Positions 1 through 12,900 of a stretch of DNA of 64,000 nt are shown here, piece by piece. Source of the DNA: Trichinella spiralis (lineage: Eukaryota; Nematoda; Enoplea; Trichinellida; Trichinellidae); assembly GCA_000181795.3 (NCBI GenBank), contig CM012954.1, forward strand, positions 13,166,265-13,230,264, read 5' to 3'. Positions within the stretch are counted from its first letter, which is position 1, and every line of letters starts with the position of its first letter. Made by a program: the position numbers and the translations under genes. Under the pieces are notes generated by a model. The model was not told the DNA's origin, did not search any database, and worked only from the letters and a program-made list of their open reading frames with translations.

Positions 1-1961
1 ACCACGCGCACACCTTGGCTCAGCCATTATTCATTTTATATTGAATTTCTCTTTTGCCCAACAATTCGAATAAATAATTTCTTTTCTAAGAATATTTTCA
101 ATACACGTCGAGAGCATGATTTTATTTTTCACTTTCGACCTTATCTCAATTGCGTGCTCTTCTTGTTCGATCTCCCCCCCCCCCCCACCAAATTGTGGCC
201 TATTTTTCACGACGTACAAAATTTGCATATTTTTTTTGATCCAACAAACAATGAACAATTTTCACTTCATCATTTCCCATTGATAAATTGTTATTGGAAA
301 CGATATTTCGGGGGGTTTATAAGTATAATACGACTTTTTTCTGTGAACATTGAAACGCGTAAAACGAACGAAAAAAAAACCGCATTTTTCTTATTCATCT
401 ACAGTATCGGTTTTTGTTTTGTTTTGTTTGTTGTTGTTAATGGAATTTTTTGATTTGAAATTTTTCCTTTTCTACTTTTGACCTTGTTGACCTTTTTTGA
501 CCCAAGTGGTCTGAAATATAAAGAATCAAATTTGCATATTTCCATTGTTTGCTTTGCAAGAGGGCAGTGGGCAAATGTAAATTACTTATAACCTGTTCAC
601 AGCACCTTTAAATGCTTAATTACGAAATTGAAGCCTCTCATCGGATGATCGATTTGTTCGGGGACAAAATTTCCCTATTACAATCAATGCACGAACAGTT
701 GGATGGAGATGGATAAAAAGAGATGAAACAACTGAACTGTTGTTGTTTATTTTTATTTTTTATTAATTAGCTTTATGTATATTTTTTTAATTTTTACCTA
801 TTGTTATTAGTTTATAGCTATTTGAAAAAGTGATGCATTTTATTTTTTTTTGTAAATTGTATCGGTAGCATATTTTTGTCAATTTTTTTTCAAATTTGTC
901 CAAATCAACTTTAAAAAAGATTATTAGTTTATTATTATTATTATGGTGATTTGATTTCAGTTGGTCTAGAAAATTTGATTTTTGCAAATTTTTTAAAGTT
1001 CACTTTCAATTTGAATAGAATTGTAAAAAAAAGAAAACTATTTTCCCCTAATTTTTGAAAATTATTATTTCCTAGTGTGAAAAGGCGAAATGGCAAAATT
1101 TTTTATTTGTACTCTTGTTTCGCTTAATGGTGATAAATTTCAAGGCAATTTTAAAAATTGCCCATGTAATTGGTATAAAGTGTTGTTTATCCAAATGATC
1201 GATGTTTGGTCGAAATGGTTGATAGAAGTTGAAAGCAAATATTTGAATTGTCGATGTGGATTAAACGAAGAAGAAAATGTTTTTTTTTTGGGGTGGGGGG
1301 ATATTTTAATAATGTTTACAAAATGATTAGCATTTTGACCTTGTTGTTGTTGTTGTTGCGTGAAGCGCTACCACTACTACTACTGTTGCATAAAAATAGG
1401 TCCAATGTACAATAGAGATGATATGTTTTCTAATGCGGTATTGATTTCGATAAAAATTCCTTACTACACTTCAGCTTTTTCGAACGTATACTATCAATTA
1501 ATTATGCTGAAACCAATGTATGAAAATTGATCGAGAAAATTTGCTTATCAATATTGTTTGATTTTAATTATATTTTTTTGCATTATTATTATTATTTGTT
1601 GTTGTTGTTGTGGTTGATTCAGTAAAAAATTTGTAAAGTAGAAGAAGAAGAAGAAGAAGCTTAAGCGGGGGAGGGAGCTCAGCTTGGTGATTCGTATAGT
1701 CGAGTTGGTGTGGAATAAAAGAGCCAATGGTGTGGAAGAGCTGACGCATAGTCGTTCAGAGAGAGAGAGTTAGTTAGTTTTAGTTGGCTCGTCTTAGCTG
1801 TTCAACGTGAAAGTCGCTCGCTTGTATGCTGGCGACCTTGTCGTCTCGTTTGGAACTTAATTAAAATTTCCATTGCACTCACTGGGCATATTGAGTAGTT
1901 TGTGGCAAAAAAAAATAAATTATCCAACTTTTCCAAGCAAACTATATAATTTGCAACGATC
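1..1961. other. AT-rich intergenic stretch upstream of the neuropeptide gene
   Basis: No open frame here has convincing coding character. The stretch holds homopolymer and simple runs: a C run near 174-187, GTT/TTG runs near 1343-1360 and 1598-1612, and GAA repeats near 1640-1660. The last few hundred bases before 1962 probably contain the promoter and 5' UTR of the tachykinin-like gene, but I see no TATA box that I would defend. Confidence 0.5.
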
Positions 1962-2389
1962 ATGATGATGATGGCGATGAACCGCAGGTTATTTTCCATG
2001 TTGGTTCTGTTGGGTGTGGTCATGGTGGGCTTCAGCGAATTGCAAGTGGTATAGATCGAAAATACAGTACGGATATTTGTTTGATCTGATCATTTCAGGC
2101 ACCTCTGCTTGAAAATGAATACGATTTATCGTCGTCGTCGTCGTCGTCATCTTGGCCAGGTTTGGCAAAGTCGTTCAAAATTCTCTATTCCAACGATAAT
2201 TCCAACATGGTTCCAAACCAATTGTGGACCATTGTCGATCGTAGGAGTGTGCCGTTTTTCGGCGTTCGAGGTAAGAAGGTTCCATTTTTTGGCGCCAGAG
2301 GAAAACGACTGCGACCGGTGGTGATTGGCGCTGGCGAAGACGAGCGTTACAAAAAGTTGTCGATGGACTTTTTCGGACCGCGCGGTTGA
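1962..2389 (+). CDS. tachykinin-related neuropeptide precursor
   Basis: Two-exon prepropeptide. Exon 1 starts at the first of four in-frame ATG codons (1962) and encodes a hydrophobic signal peptide (MNRRLFSMLVLLGVVMVGF). The donor is at 2046 or 2049, both phase 0. The acceptor TTTCAG ends at 2098 and exon 2 (2099-2389) joins in frame. After a serine run and a spacer, an RR site precedes SVPFFGVRGKK. This is followed directly by VPFFGARGKR, a spacer ending in YKK, and LSMDFFGPRG at the stop codon. Each core ends in FFGxRG, where Gly is the amide donor, so the predicted products are SVPFFGVR-amide, VPFFGAR-amide and LSMDFFGPR-amide. These match the FX1GX2R-amide signature of protostome tachykinin-related peptides, which act on tachykinin-type GPCRs. 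The precursor is about 125 residues. Gene structure and family call are seen directly; secretion, processing and receptor are inferred from the family. Confidence 0.85.
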
Positions 2390-4183
2390 CCATGCTTTAG
2401 GCTGGCATGTGGACATTGGTCATTCTATACAGTTGCATACGTATTTATTTCTATTCTTTTTTGCCATCAACTTTGTGGTATAAAAAATTTTCTTTTCACC
2501 GGCTCTAGGCGACTGACAATATTCACTTACCAATTTGCTACTATCTGATTCATCTGACTCGGTTTCAGATCTTTTTTTCTTCGTTGTTCTTGTATAATTT
2601 TTATTTTTTTCAAAAAATATAATGTGTCCACACTGACAATCCACCGGATGGATGCGTGCATTATTATCAAAAGTTGTGCGCTTTTTCTTTTGTTTTATTT
2701 TTTAAAAATTTCTCTGCTTTGTCTCGTTTTTAATTTTCAAAATTTTCTTCCTTCACTTCGTTTAAAATGTTTTTTCCTCTCTTTCTTCACCTGTGAATAT
2801 TTCAGTCGTCTTCTTCTTTTTTCACTATATATGTATGTTGTTTTTTATTATCCTGGTCATTGATTGATTGATCAACAATCACCGACAATAAATAATATGT
2901 GGTCAGTGGAAAATTTGATAATCTCACCTGTGGTGGTGGTTGGTAATTTTTTAGAAAAATTTTCAAATGCAATTTGTAAAAAAATTGATAGTTTTTCATT
3001 ATCAAAAAAAGGTAGAGAGAGAGAGAGAGAATATTTATTGTAAATTAATTATTCGCTATTCACGTTGGAAAGTGGAGAATAATTTTCATTTTACATTTGC
3101 ATAACAAACAACCTCTAACGTGCAGTGATCAATGAGGTAATGTTGTTTTTGTTTTCAATTTTTTCTGAAACGATTTTTATTAACGAACTTCTATTGCTCG
3201 ACATTGAATTATTAGATGAGCTTTTCCTTTTTCTCTTGGGCGATTTCACAGAGCACAATTGCGCTTGATCATCCACTTCTAGTTCGCCATGCGCGAAATG
3301 CGACCGCATTAACGCTCGAACACACCCGAACAATTATCATCCATCATCATTGAAATTAGCATTTATTATCTGTTATTATTATATGTATATATATATATAT
3401 TTATTTTTTTTTTGAAAAAAAAGGAAGAAAAGTCGAAATGTCGAAAAAGAAAAAAATTACAGTAATCTGAAACGAACACGTCATGCAAAATCTAGTTTGA
3501 AATATTTTCGTTAAAATGTTACTTTTTATTATATGACAAGCTTTTTTTTTAAATTGTGAAAATTATTTATTAATATTAATTTATCAGTTTTGCAGTATTT
3601 ATTTAAATTATTTAGTTATTTTTTATTAGTCGAACTTTTGAAAGTAGAAAAAAAAGATGGGTTAAAATTGGAATTGTTTGTATGGTTTTTTTGACAGTTT
3701 TTAAACAGCATGTTATTTTTTTATCTTTTTTCTTCAAATTCAAGTACAATTCAAAATAATAATTTAATAAATTAATAAATATTGTTTGTTGTTATGAATA
3801 AATATGTGCAAGCAGCGTCAATTGGAAAGCGTTGAATGAATGATGTCGTTTGATTAGGTTGATTTGAATATTTTCTTCTATGTATTACGTACGTGCGTGA
3901 GTGCGTGGGTGGGCGGGTAGGTGGGTCGAATACAGTTACAGTAAATTTTCAATTGAACACTGGGAAGGTGGAAGAGAAAGAAAATGGGGAAAATTTTTTT
4001 CTCTTTCATCTGAACAGGCTTCTTCTTTTGAATTATTATTTGAATTTTCAAAAATTTCCATTTTTTCTACTTTCAACCGTAAATTTTTGTTTTTTTTTCG
4101 TCCAATTTGAGCAGATTATTTTTGTTTTATTTTCTTTGCGATCAACTTTTTGTTTTCTACTGTTTTATTCAACTTGTCGTTCA

Positions 4184-4219
<36 letters not shown>

Positions 4220-6983
4220 GCAGAACATGTTGAGTTTGCTTAGCTTAGATTAGCTGAAATGAATGAATAGTTGACCAGATTTTTGCGTGACCATCTCTGA
4301 TCACACGCGAAGCAATGCAAATTTTTTCCCGTCATTGGCCGACAGAACTAAACTGAACTGAACTGAACTTCACCGATAGTCGTTGATATTATATTTATTA
4401 TTCGAAATGAAGCACTGTACTCTGTTTTTCTCTCATTTATGGAAACCCTATAAAACATGGCTTAAATTTGCACAATTTATCTGCATATTTATGCAAATTT
4501 AATTCATAATAACATTGATATTCATTGTAAAATTGTAAAAGACGAGAAATTGTGTGCATTTTCAACATCTTCGTCATTTCCACTTTGGGCAAATTAATTT
4601 GAAAAGTTAACATGCAATTTGAATGCATAATTGAAATTGCAAATCGCGAAAACTAACAACGTGACCTTCATTAAATTTTCATTTCATCTTTGACAAATGG
4701 TTTCCGCTCAGTTTAGCCAACTGTTGCTCTTGTTGTTATTGTGTTGTTGTTGTTTACAGCTAATTACTTTCTTCATATGTGAGAATCAATCGAGTTATGA
4801 TTTTTAATTTTTATTCAAATTTCACGATTAATTTTCATAATCAATATAATAAATTTAATGCATTTTTTAAAATAGCTGATGACGTTGAAAGAAAGAGCAC
4901 GTTGAATCGCCGCAAAAGCTGATCTGCGCAATAGCAAATTCAACTTTGTATATATTTTCTGTTTTCAATTTATTTTATTGTCTGTCGTCAAGTTGTAACT
5001 TTTAAAATGAAAATTTTCCATCATCATCATCATCATCACATTTGATTTTCTTTCGACAATATGTATACATTCAAGCGAAGCGAATTCGAACGGCAGCGCT
5101 GTTGTATGCAAATTTTTTCTCCCCTTCGTTTTCTCTTTCGTGATTGGTGTCGTTTTTTCTTTGCCAATCTACGATCAATTATTGTTATTAGTATTTTTTG
5201 CGATTGGATTTGCAAGTTCAAATTGAAAAGTGGAACAACAATAAATAAATAAATAAATAAATAAATAAATCCACTGCTACCATCGTCGATTTTTTGTAAA
5301 AATTTCTTCTCTCAGGGCGGATTGATTCACTTTCAAGCCGTCGAATAAACAAATTCGGTCGAATCCGCTTCAACGAATCGACCAAATTATTATTCACCGT
5401 CGACTTTTCTCGACCTTTCAGGCAATTCATCCATCCATCTTCATCGTCATTCTTCTCTGGGTAAATATTTATTTGCAAAATTAACAAACCAACTTGGAAA
5501 AATCTTTTCACATGGTGGTGATATATATATATATATTTTTTACTTTTTGTCAAAATTGATTCACCCATATAATTTGCTTATTAATATTTTTTTCTTCATT
5601 CATCATCCCATTGATATTCATTTCTCTTCTCGTACAAGTTGGCCATTTTGCCCCAACAAAAAACCAAATATGAATTTTTTTTATTTTTTACAACATTGTG
5701 ATTTATATTCGCATCATATTTTACAAGCATTTGTGTTTACAAGTACAATGCAACAATTTGAGGTTGTTCCTTTTCGGTTGGTTCAGTGAAGAAAGAAAAT
5801 TTGTTGGATGGATGCTTTGATGTCAATCAACAACATTTTGAATGCAATATGCAGTTAGTTTTATGTCAAGTTTGAAGAAAGATGCTAATTAATTAATAAT
5901 ATTTGCCTCAAATGTTTTCGTTTAATGTATATATATTATTCAGAATTATTAATGAATGATCTTTGACATTTTTGCAAACGATCAGATAAAGCAGAAGTTG
6001 GAAAATTTGAAAAAGAATAAGAAGAAGCAGTGCTTGATTTCAAATTTCTGACGTAACAGTGGAACAATAAGATTGCAGACTACTGCAAACAAAAATCACA
6101 TACATGCATGCCGTTTGCCCACTTTGGCGATGCTTTTCATCAAACGAGACTGCTATATATTTATTTTTCATATTGTTTCTGAAATTCGAACTTTCTTCTT
6201 TGCAATTTCTTTGCTTCATTAATAATTATTCTTCAACATATCCAAATTTATTATTTGTTGATCATCTTGAACAAAACGTTTATTAATTTAATAATCGATT
6301 GATTTCTATGAACATTGAATTGGTGATTTTTGTTTCAGCATTTTTCTCAAAGAATTAAAAATTGAAATAGAATATATATTTTTTTCGACCATTGTAATAT
6401 TTAATTATAGACGACACAAAGTGGACAAATGCTGTTGGTAATTTAATAATTGTTCAGCTCGTTTGCGGCTGAATCACCTCTTGGTGACAGAGTGTGACAG
6501 CTATGGCGTATCGTGTTCAGTTTACCAAGGTGGCAGATGTTTCAACTTCAGCTTAAGGTGGTGTTTTCTGCGTAAGCAGCTTTATCAGTCGCTTTCAGCT
6601 AAACAACAGCTAGGCGACCTGTGACTGTATTATTATTCTTATTATTCATCATCGTTGCTTGAACTCCACTTAGCATCCGCTTTTCCTTACACCAAGGCCT
6701 GTTTTTTGTCCTTGCCCAAACTTGAACCATACAAATAATGGCTTTTGTGTGTTGTCCGATTTGCCGGACTGACCGTTGATTGTTGTCGACACACCTATTT
6801 ACATCTTTCGTTTGTTCGTCACTTCAATCCCCAAAGACGTTGCTGCGGAAATAAAAGCGAACTGCTTACTGTACATCTTACTTTTTCTCTTCAAATTCTT
6901 TTCACCATTTCAAATTATTGGAAATATACACAAATTTCAATTTTAATATCTGTACGTCAATACTATATTACTTATTGGTGGCC
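2390..6983. other. long intergenic region
   Basis: No gene recognised. The stretch contains an AG run (about 3014-3030), a TA run near 3385-3400, AAAT tandem repeats (4184-4218 and 5241-5270) and an AACTG run near 4348-4370. A minus-strand frame about 5240-5465 is flanked by an acceptor-like CCCAG and has several basic pairs, but no signal-peptide exon was found for it. The last kilobase should hold the promoter of the EB/NodB gene. Confidence 0.45.
4184..4218. repeat. AAAT microsatellite
   Basis: About nine tandem AAAT units. A second run of the same unit lies at 5241-5270. Confidence 0.9.
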
Positions 6984-9900
6984 ATGTTGTTCAGCAAATT
7001 CATTTTCTCCATATCATTGATTTACTTGGCTGTGTCAATTCTTGGCGATGATTCATCTCTTCGGACAATTCGAAACAGTGAGCAATTTACATACATATAC
7101 ATGTATATGTTTTCAATATAATTAGCATATTTTGTTTCAAGATAATAATAATTTTCTGACTATATTTAATCAAATTTATTTTTTTTGTCACTTGTCAGAT
7201 TTTTTCACTTTTTGTTGGACACTGTTTTACTGTTGAAAATATTTATATTACTGATATTTGAAAATTTTAAAGTTTAACTGATGTCAAAAAAACGTGTTAT
7301 AATGACCTTTTTGAACATTTCCATCTCTCTCTCTCTCTCTCTCTCTGTCTTTAACCTTCTCCAGTGTACCTTCATTGTATTCATCACTGTCTTCATTCTG
7401 TTGCTTATCAACAATGTACAAGCACATATATACATATATTATTGACTTTGTTTGACTTTTGCTTAAAAATGAATTTTCATTTCATTTTAACCGATCAGTG
7501 ATCGTTAGGGAATTTTTTTTCTTCTTAAACTGTCTCTACTTGCATATTTATTTCACGTATCGAAACTTATTATAGATTATTGTCAGTCGTAATTTCACAG
7601 TTCATATTATTTATGCAAATGTACAGTTTGACTTGTTTTATTTTAATGCTCACTTTAAAAAAAACAAAAATAATTTTGCACAATGATAACGTCCATTAGA
7701 TTTCTTTCTGATTTGGGCTATTTCGCTTCTAGATCAGCCATCACGGTCTCTTTTTAAAATTACTTCAGTCTCGGCAAAATTAACGAGCGATAAGCAACAC
7801 CGTCAAACTGACGACAACACCAATTCGGCAGTTGTGCCAAAGCTTTTCGTTGGTTCTACCGCTGGTGTAGTTCCTCCTGGTGGAATTTGTTCTGACGATG
7901 AAGACTGTTCTGGATATCCGTTTGCTTTCTGTATGGGGAATTGCATGTGCAAAGATTTTGCCATCAATGCGGGATCCACTTGTTTAGAACCAGGCAATAC
8001 GGCAGTGTCAATCAAACTTTTTGCCGGTGTTACTTTTTGCTATAATTTATTCACTTTTTCAGGTTCAATGAATAAAGGAAATTGTGGTATTGGTCAAGTC
8101 TATGTATCAGAGGCGGGAATTTGCATGAACGGTACAGTGCCAGGATGTTCTCGACGGTAGCTAGCTTATTATTTTGTTTAAATTTATTTGCATTTTAGTT
8201 GCCAGTCCAGGATCCCCATGCCAATATTCGCAGCAGTGTAGCGGTGCAGAAGTTGGTGCGTTTTGCATTAGTATGCGCTGCCGTTGTGTTTACGGTATGA
8301 CGGAAACCAGTGATGGAAAATGCAGTGAGTTTGTTGTTGGATTTGCAATTTCAAAAACAAATATAATATTATTTTCAAAATTATGAATATTATCATTTCA
8401 GCATTTATAAATAGTAATTGTACCCATCGAGGAATGATTTGGATAGCAGAGTTGGGTGAATGCAAGCCTGTAATTGCACCCGGTGCTCGATCCTGCACCC
8501 ATCGGCAGCAGTGTACTGCATCGTATCGAGATTCCCATTGTTTCATGACGCAGTGCAGTTGTCCACCAGAAAGACCGATCGCTGTTGATGGCACATGCGG
8601 TGAGCGATATTTTTCTTGGCTTGAATGAGAATTTATTATTTATTTATTTGAAAATAAAATTAATTTTGTTTTGTCAATCGTTTCCTGAAGGAATATCCTG
8701 CTCATTGGGCCAGACGTATTCGGGTGTGTTGAATCGATGTGTACCAAGTAAATTCGACAATTGTGAGTTGTGAAATTGTAGATGAACAACAATGTTAATT
8801 TTTAGCCGCACAGCCGGGTGATCGTTGTCAATATTCCAGTCAATGTCACGCTCTATTCCCAGGAACTATTTGCGACCGCAGCATATGTCGCTGCCCAAAT
8901 GACTTTTATTGGACTGGTACTCATTGCACTGATAGCTGTCCTGACGGCTATCAGCCGAATCCTAAAACTGGAGTTTGCAAACCAGGTTCGTTCTATAAGC
9001 ATCTTTTAAATCTTTCGTTTTATTTATTTATTTTTTCCATTGCAGGATGTAGAGAAGGACAGATTGATTATGAAGGTGAATGCTTGAACCAAGTGAGTCC
9101 AGATCATCCGTGCATCATAAGTGCGCAATGTACTGGTGGTTCTAGCTGCACAGATGGTCGTTGCCAATGTCCACCTGGGAAATCCAGCATCCAGGGTGTT
9201 TGCACACGCGGTAAGTTGTCCAAAGTTAGATGATCAGTGGTTCCAAAAGTTGAACTCAATGAACTCCTTACAGTTAATTGATGTGCAGGGAAAAGGAGGG
9301 AATACGGTAAGGGGACTTGGCATTTCAGACGGTTCTTAGCAATTTCAATTGAAATTAAATAAACTTCAAAGAGTGGACATCTGAAAATGTCTTCGTGGAT
9401 CTCCAGCAATATTTCCATGGACCCAACTTTTGGAACCACTGGTTTAGATACTGTACTTTTACTTTACTTTTTTCTCACTTGACTTAATTTGATTGAACTT
9501 GATTTTAAAACTGCCCGAGTGAATTTTTTCATCTAATATTTCTGTATTATTTGAATTGGTTTTATATGATACGATAATAATTTCAATAAGTACGAGGTTC
9601 AAGAAGATTTTTGAAAAGCACTATTCGATTGCAGGAAATATATTTTGAAGCAGTGTATCAGAATAATAAAGAATTATAAAATTGTACATTTGGAATGATA
9701 TTTTATTTCAGCAAAATCACGACCTGGTGGTTCTTGTGAACACGGCGAAGAATGTACTGATGGATCTTATTGTTTAAAAAATCGTTGCGTTTGCCCAAAA
9801 GGTTTTGTGTTGCATAATCAGCGCTGTACAACTCCTTTATTAGGTTATTATTAAAATCAAGTGTTCAATTGCAATTGTCGATCTTTTACGGTATTATTTT

Positions 9901-12900
9901 TATGTACAGTTCCTCCTGAATCAGCGTGTGGACCTGATGTGGCTTGTGGAGGAGGCAGTTTTTGTGTGAACAATATTTGTACCTGTCCGAATGGTTATAT
10001 TGTTATCAATCAGCAGTGTCAGTTGCCTGATGCAGGTTTGTATTGTCCATCTTTTGCATCCAACTTGTGAATTTTTTCATACGACTACTATATTTGTTAA
10101 TTTCAGTGCCACCTGGGTCGAAATGCACGGAAACTGATCACTGTTCAGGTGGTTCATTTTGTTTGTATGGAATTTGCCGTTGTCCAACTGGTATGGTGAT
10201 TGTCAATCAAAGATGCCAAATACCAATTGAAGGTATTCTATTGTATATGTTGTTCTATTTGCATTTTCCAAGTAAACTGATACTGTTGATAAATAATTTC
10301 ATTTTAATTCTATTCTAGTCATGCCTGGCCACACCTGCCGCGTAGGCATTGATATTTGCATTGGAAGATCCTACTGTATCGAAGGGACATGTCGTTGTCC
10401 AGAAGGAATGGTAATAGAACGTGGCGTCTGTCGATCCCCGTCAATAGGTTCCATCTTCATTATAAATTATACTATTGTACTATCGAATTGCTCATACTTT
10501 TGATATTCCATTTAAGTGTTACCAGGCTTCAAGTGCGATTCAATGACACACTGCGGTGGTGGTTCTGTGTGCGTGGACGGTGTATGCACATGCCCGAAAG
10601 GAATGACTATTATTAATCAACGATGTGAAATGGCTAAAACGGGTATTTAGTTTACTTATTTACTCATAATTATTTGATTTAAAAAAAAATTTTTTTTAGC
10701 TCCGCCTAATTATTCATGTCGAAATCAAGAAATCTGCACCGGAGGATCATCATGCGTTCGTGGCGTCTGCATTTGTCCGAAGGGTCAAATTCCAGTTGGT
10801 GATATCTGCAAAGGAAGTCCAGGTTGGTGGAAACTTTTTTCAAAAATTGCTGAAATTGTTTCAAAAGGTACAATTTTTGTCAGATCAACAATCTAAGCAG
10901 CGATGTGTCACAGACGATCAGTGTGTAAAAGGCTTCAGTTGTGTATCTTCACGTTGCGTATGCGCTGGAATGCTTCTTCCAAATGGTGTTTGCAAAACAA
11001 GTCGATTAGGTATGCATTATTTATTGGCAACAAACAGTTTTTTGTATTGTATTGTATTTAGCTTCTTTGGGTTCCAAGTGTGTTGCTGGTCTTGACGTTT
11101 GCACTGGTGGTTCCAGTTGTATTGGAGGAACTTGCACTTGCCCTTCTGGCACAATTGCGATTGATGGACGTTGTCGCATCCGTAAAAGAGGTATTTTTAC
11201 TTTTATTGATCCTATTTTTTTTAAATCGGTTTCAAATTTTACCTAAGAAGTTATCATATATTTGTTGTTTTCAATTTTTCTGCTATTTAATTCTTCCATG
11301 GGGCATTTTATTCAATACACACACGATAGCAATTTTCAACCGAGGAGCGACCATTGTCTAATTATTTTTGCTTTTATTTGGAAATTTAATATATATAAAC
11401 AGAAATGCTAACTGAACATCTCGTCGTCGATGCTTGTTACAGTGAAAGTGTATTTTCCTTGTGGAAAGTTAAAAATGTTTGTCAATTTCATATTTCTCTT
11501 TACGCAGTACCGCAAAATTTTACCTGCTTTCAAAACATTGATTGTACTGGTGGAGCGTTTTGTCAAAATGGTGTCTGCGTTTGCCCAGGGCAAACTCTGC
11601 TGATTGATGAAATTTGCCAGTCTGTTATGCTTTTTCCACCTTCCGCAGTGGTACCAGACCCCAAACGATCAATAATTTTAACATCATCGGTAGATGTTGA
11701 CAGTATGCAAGGATATGTTATTGATAATTAAACACGAAATGCAGCTCTCATCACTTTTCAGCTTCAGCTGTTCAGCCGACAGCTAGACTTTTGGAATCCT
11801 GTACGTCAGGTCAACTGTGCATAAACAATTCAACGTGTTTGAATGGTACATGTCAGTGTCCAGTTGGCTATTACGCAGCTCATTCAGTCTGCAGACGGAA
11901 AATTTTGGGTATCTACTTGAGCATGTTTTACTGAAGCACTTTGTGCCTGAAGCACATTTGCATCCAATGCGGACATCACTGACAAACAGGAAATATGTAT
12001 GCACTGGAGCACTATTTTTGCATGCAACGATTCAGCTTTTTTTCACGCGATCAAAATCAGCACTTGCAATAATATTATCTTTATATTGATTTTTATTCCA
12101 TATTAATTATATACATGTTATTTATAATTATCATATTGAGTAATATGTTGATAAATATTGTTTCAGTTCTACCAGGTGATCCTTGTGATGGAGCAACTCT
12201 CTGTGGACACGATTCCAAATGTGTCGATGGTCGTTGTGTTTGTCATGATGGTTTCGAAATAGTGAATCGTCGATGTCGAAAGACAGAGAAAAAGAAGTCC
12301 GGTACGTTCATTCAGAATTCATTCACTGGTGTGAAAATATCTCCAAATTTGTACATTACAGCATTGCCTGGCGAACGCTGCGACAGAAATACAGTTTGCA
12401 CAGGTGGCGCATTTTGTGAACAAGGCAAGTGTACTTGTAGCCCAGGCTTCGAAGTTCATGAAGGGATATGCAAGTGGAAACCTATTCAACCAGCTACAGG
12501 TAAATTGCACAACATTTAAAACAGTTCAACGAAAGCATACCTTGTTATCATCATTAGTGGCCTATCCGGGCCAGAGATGCGTTGAAGGGGTGACTAAGTG
12601 TTTGAATGACTCGACTTGCTTGCTCGGCACATGCACTTGTCCACCGGGATTTGTATTACACGACAAGTATTGCAAATTAACAGCAGCACCTTTGCTCGAT
12701 TGGGGTAACGCTGCCTTTTTTGAATGATTGTCTAATAATCAAAATTCAGTGAATATTTTAATTTTTTTTCAACGACTAGCAATGCCTGGACAGCCTTGCA
12801 ACAGTCAGACACAATGCCGTGGTGATTCCACTTGCATTGGCGGTCTTTGTACGTGCCCTGTAAATCAAGTTATCATTAACAATGAATGCACGTTTGCAAA

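Noticed and set aside
9104-9439. Minus-strand frame of 111 residues
   Set aside because: It is made of antisense EB exon plus the MITE; no independent coding evidence.
11909-12160. Possible extra EB exon between 11908 and 12167
   Set aside because: Cysteines do not follow the EB spacing and no phase-1 acceptor and donor pair encloses them.
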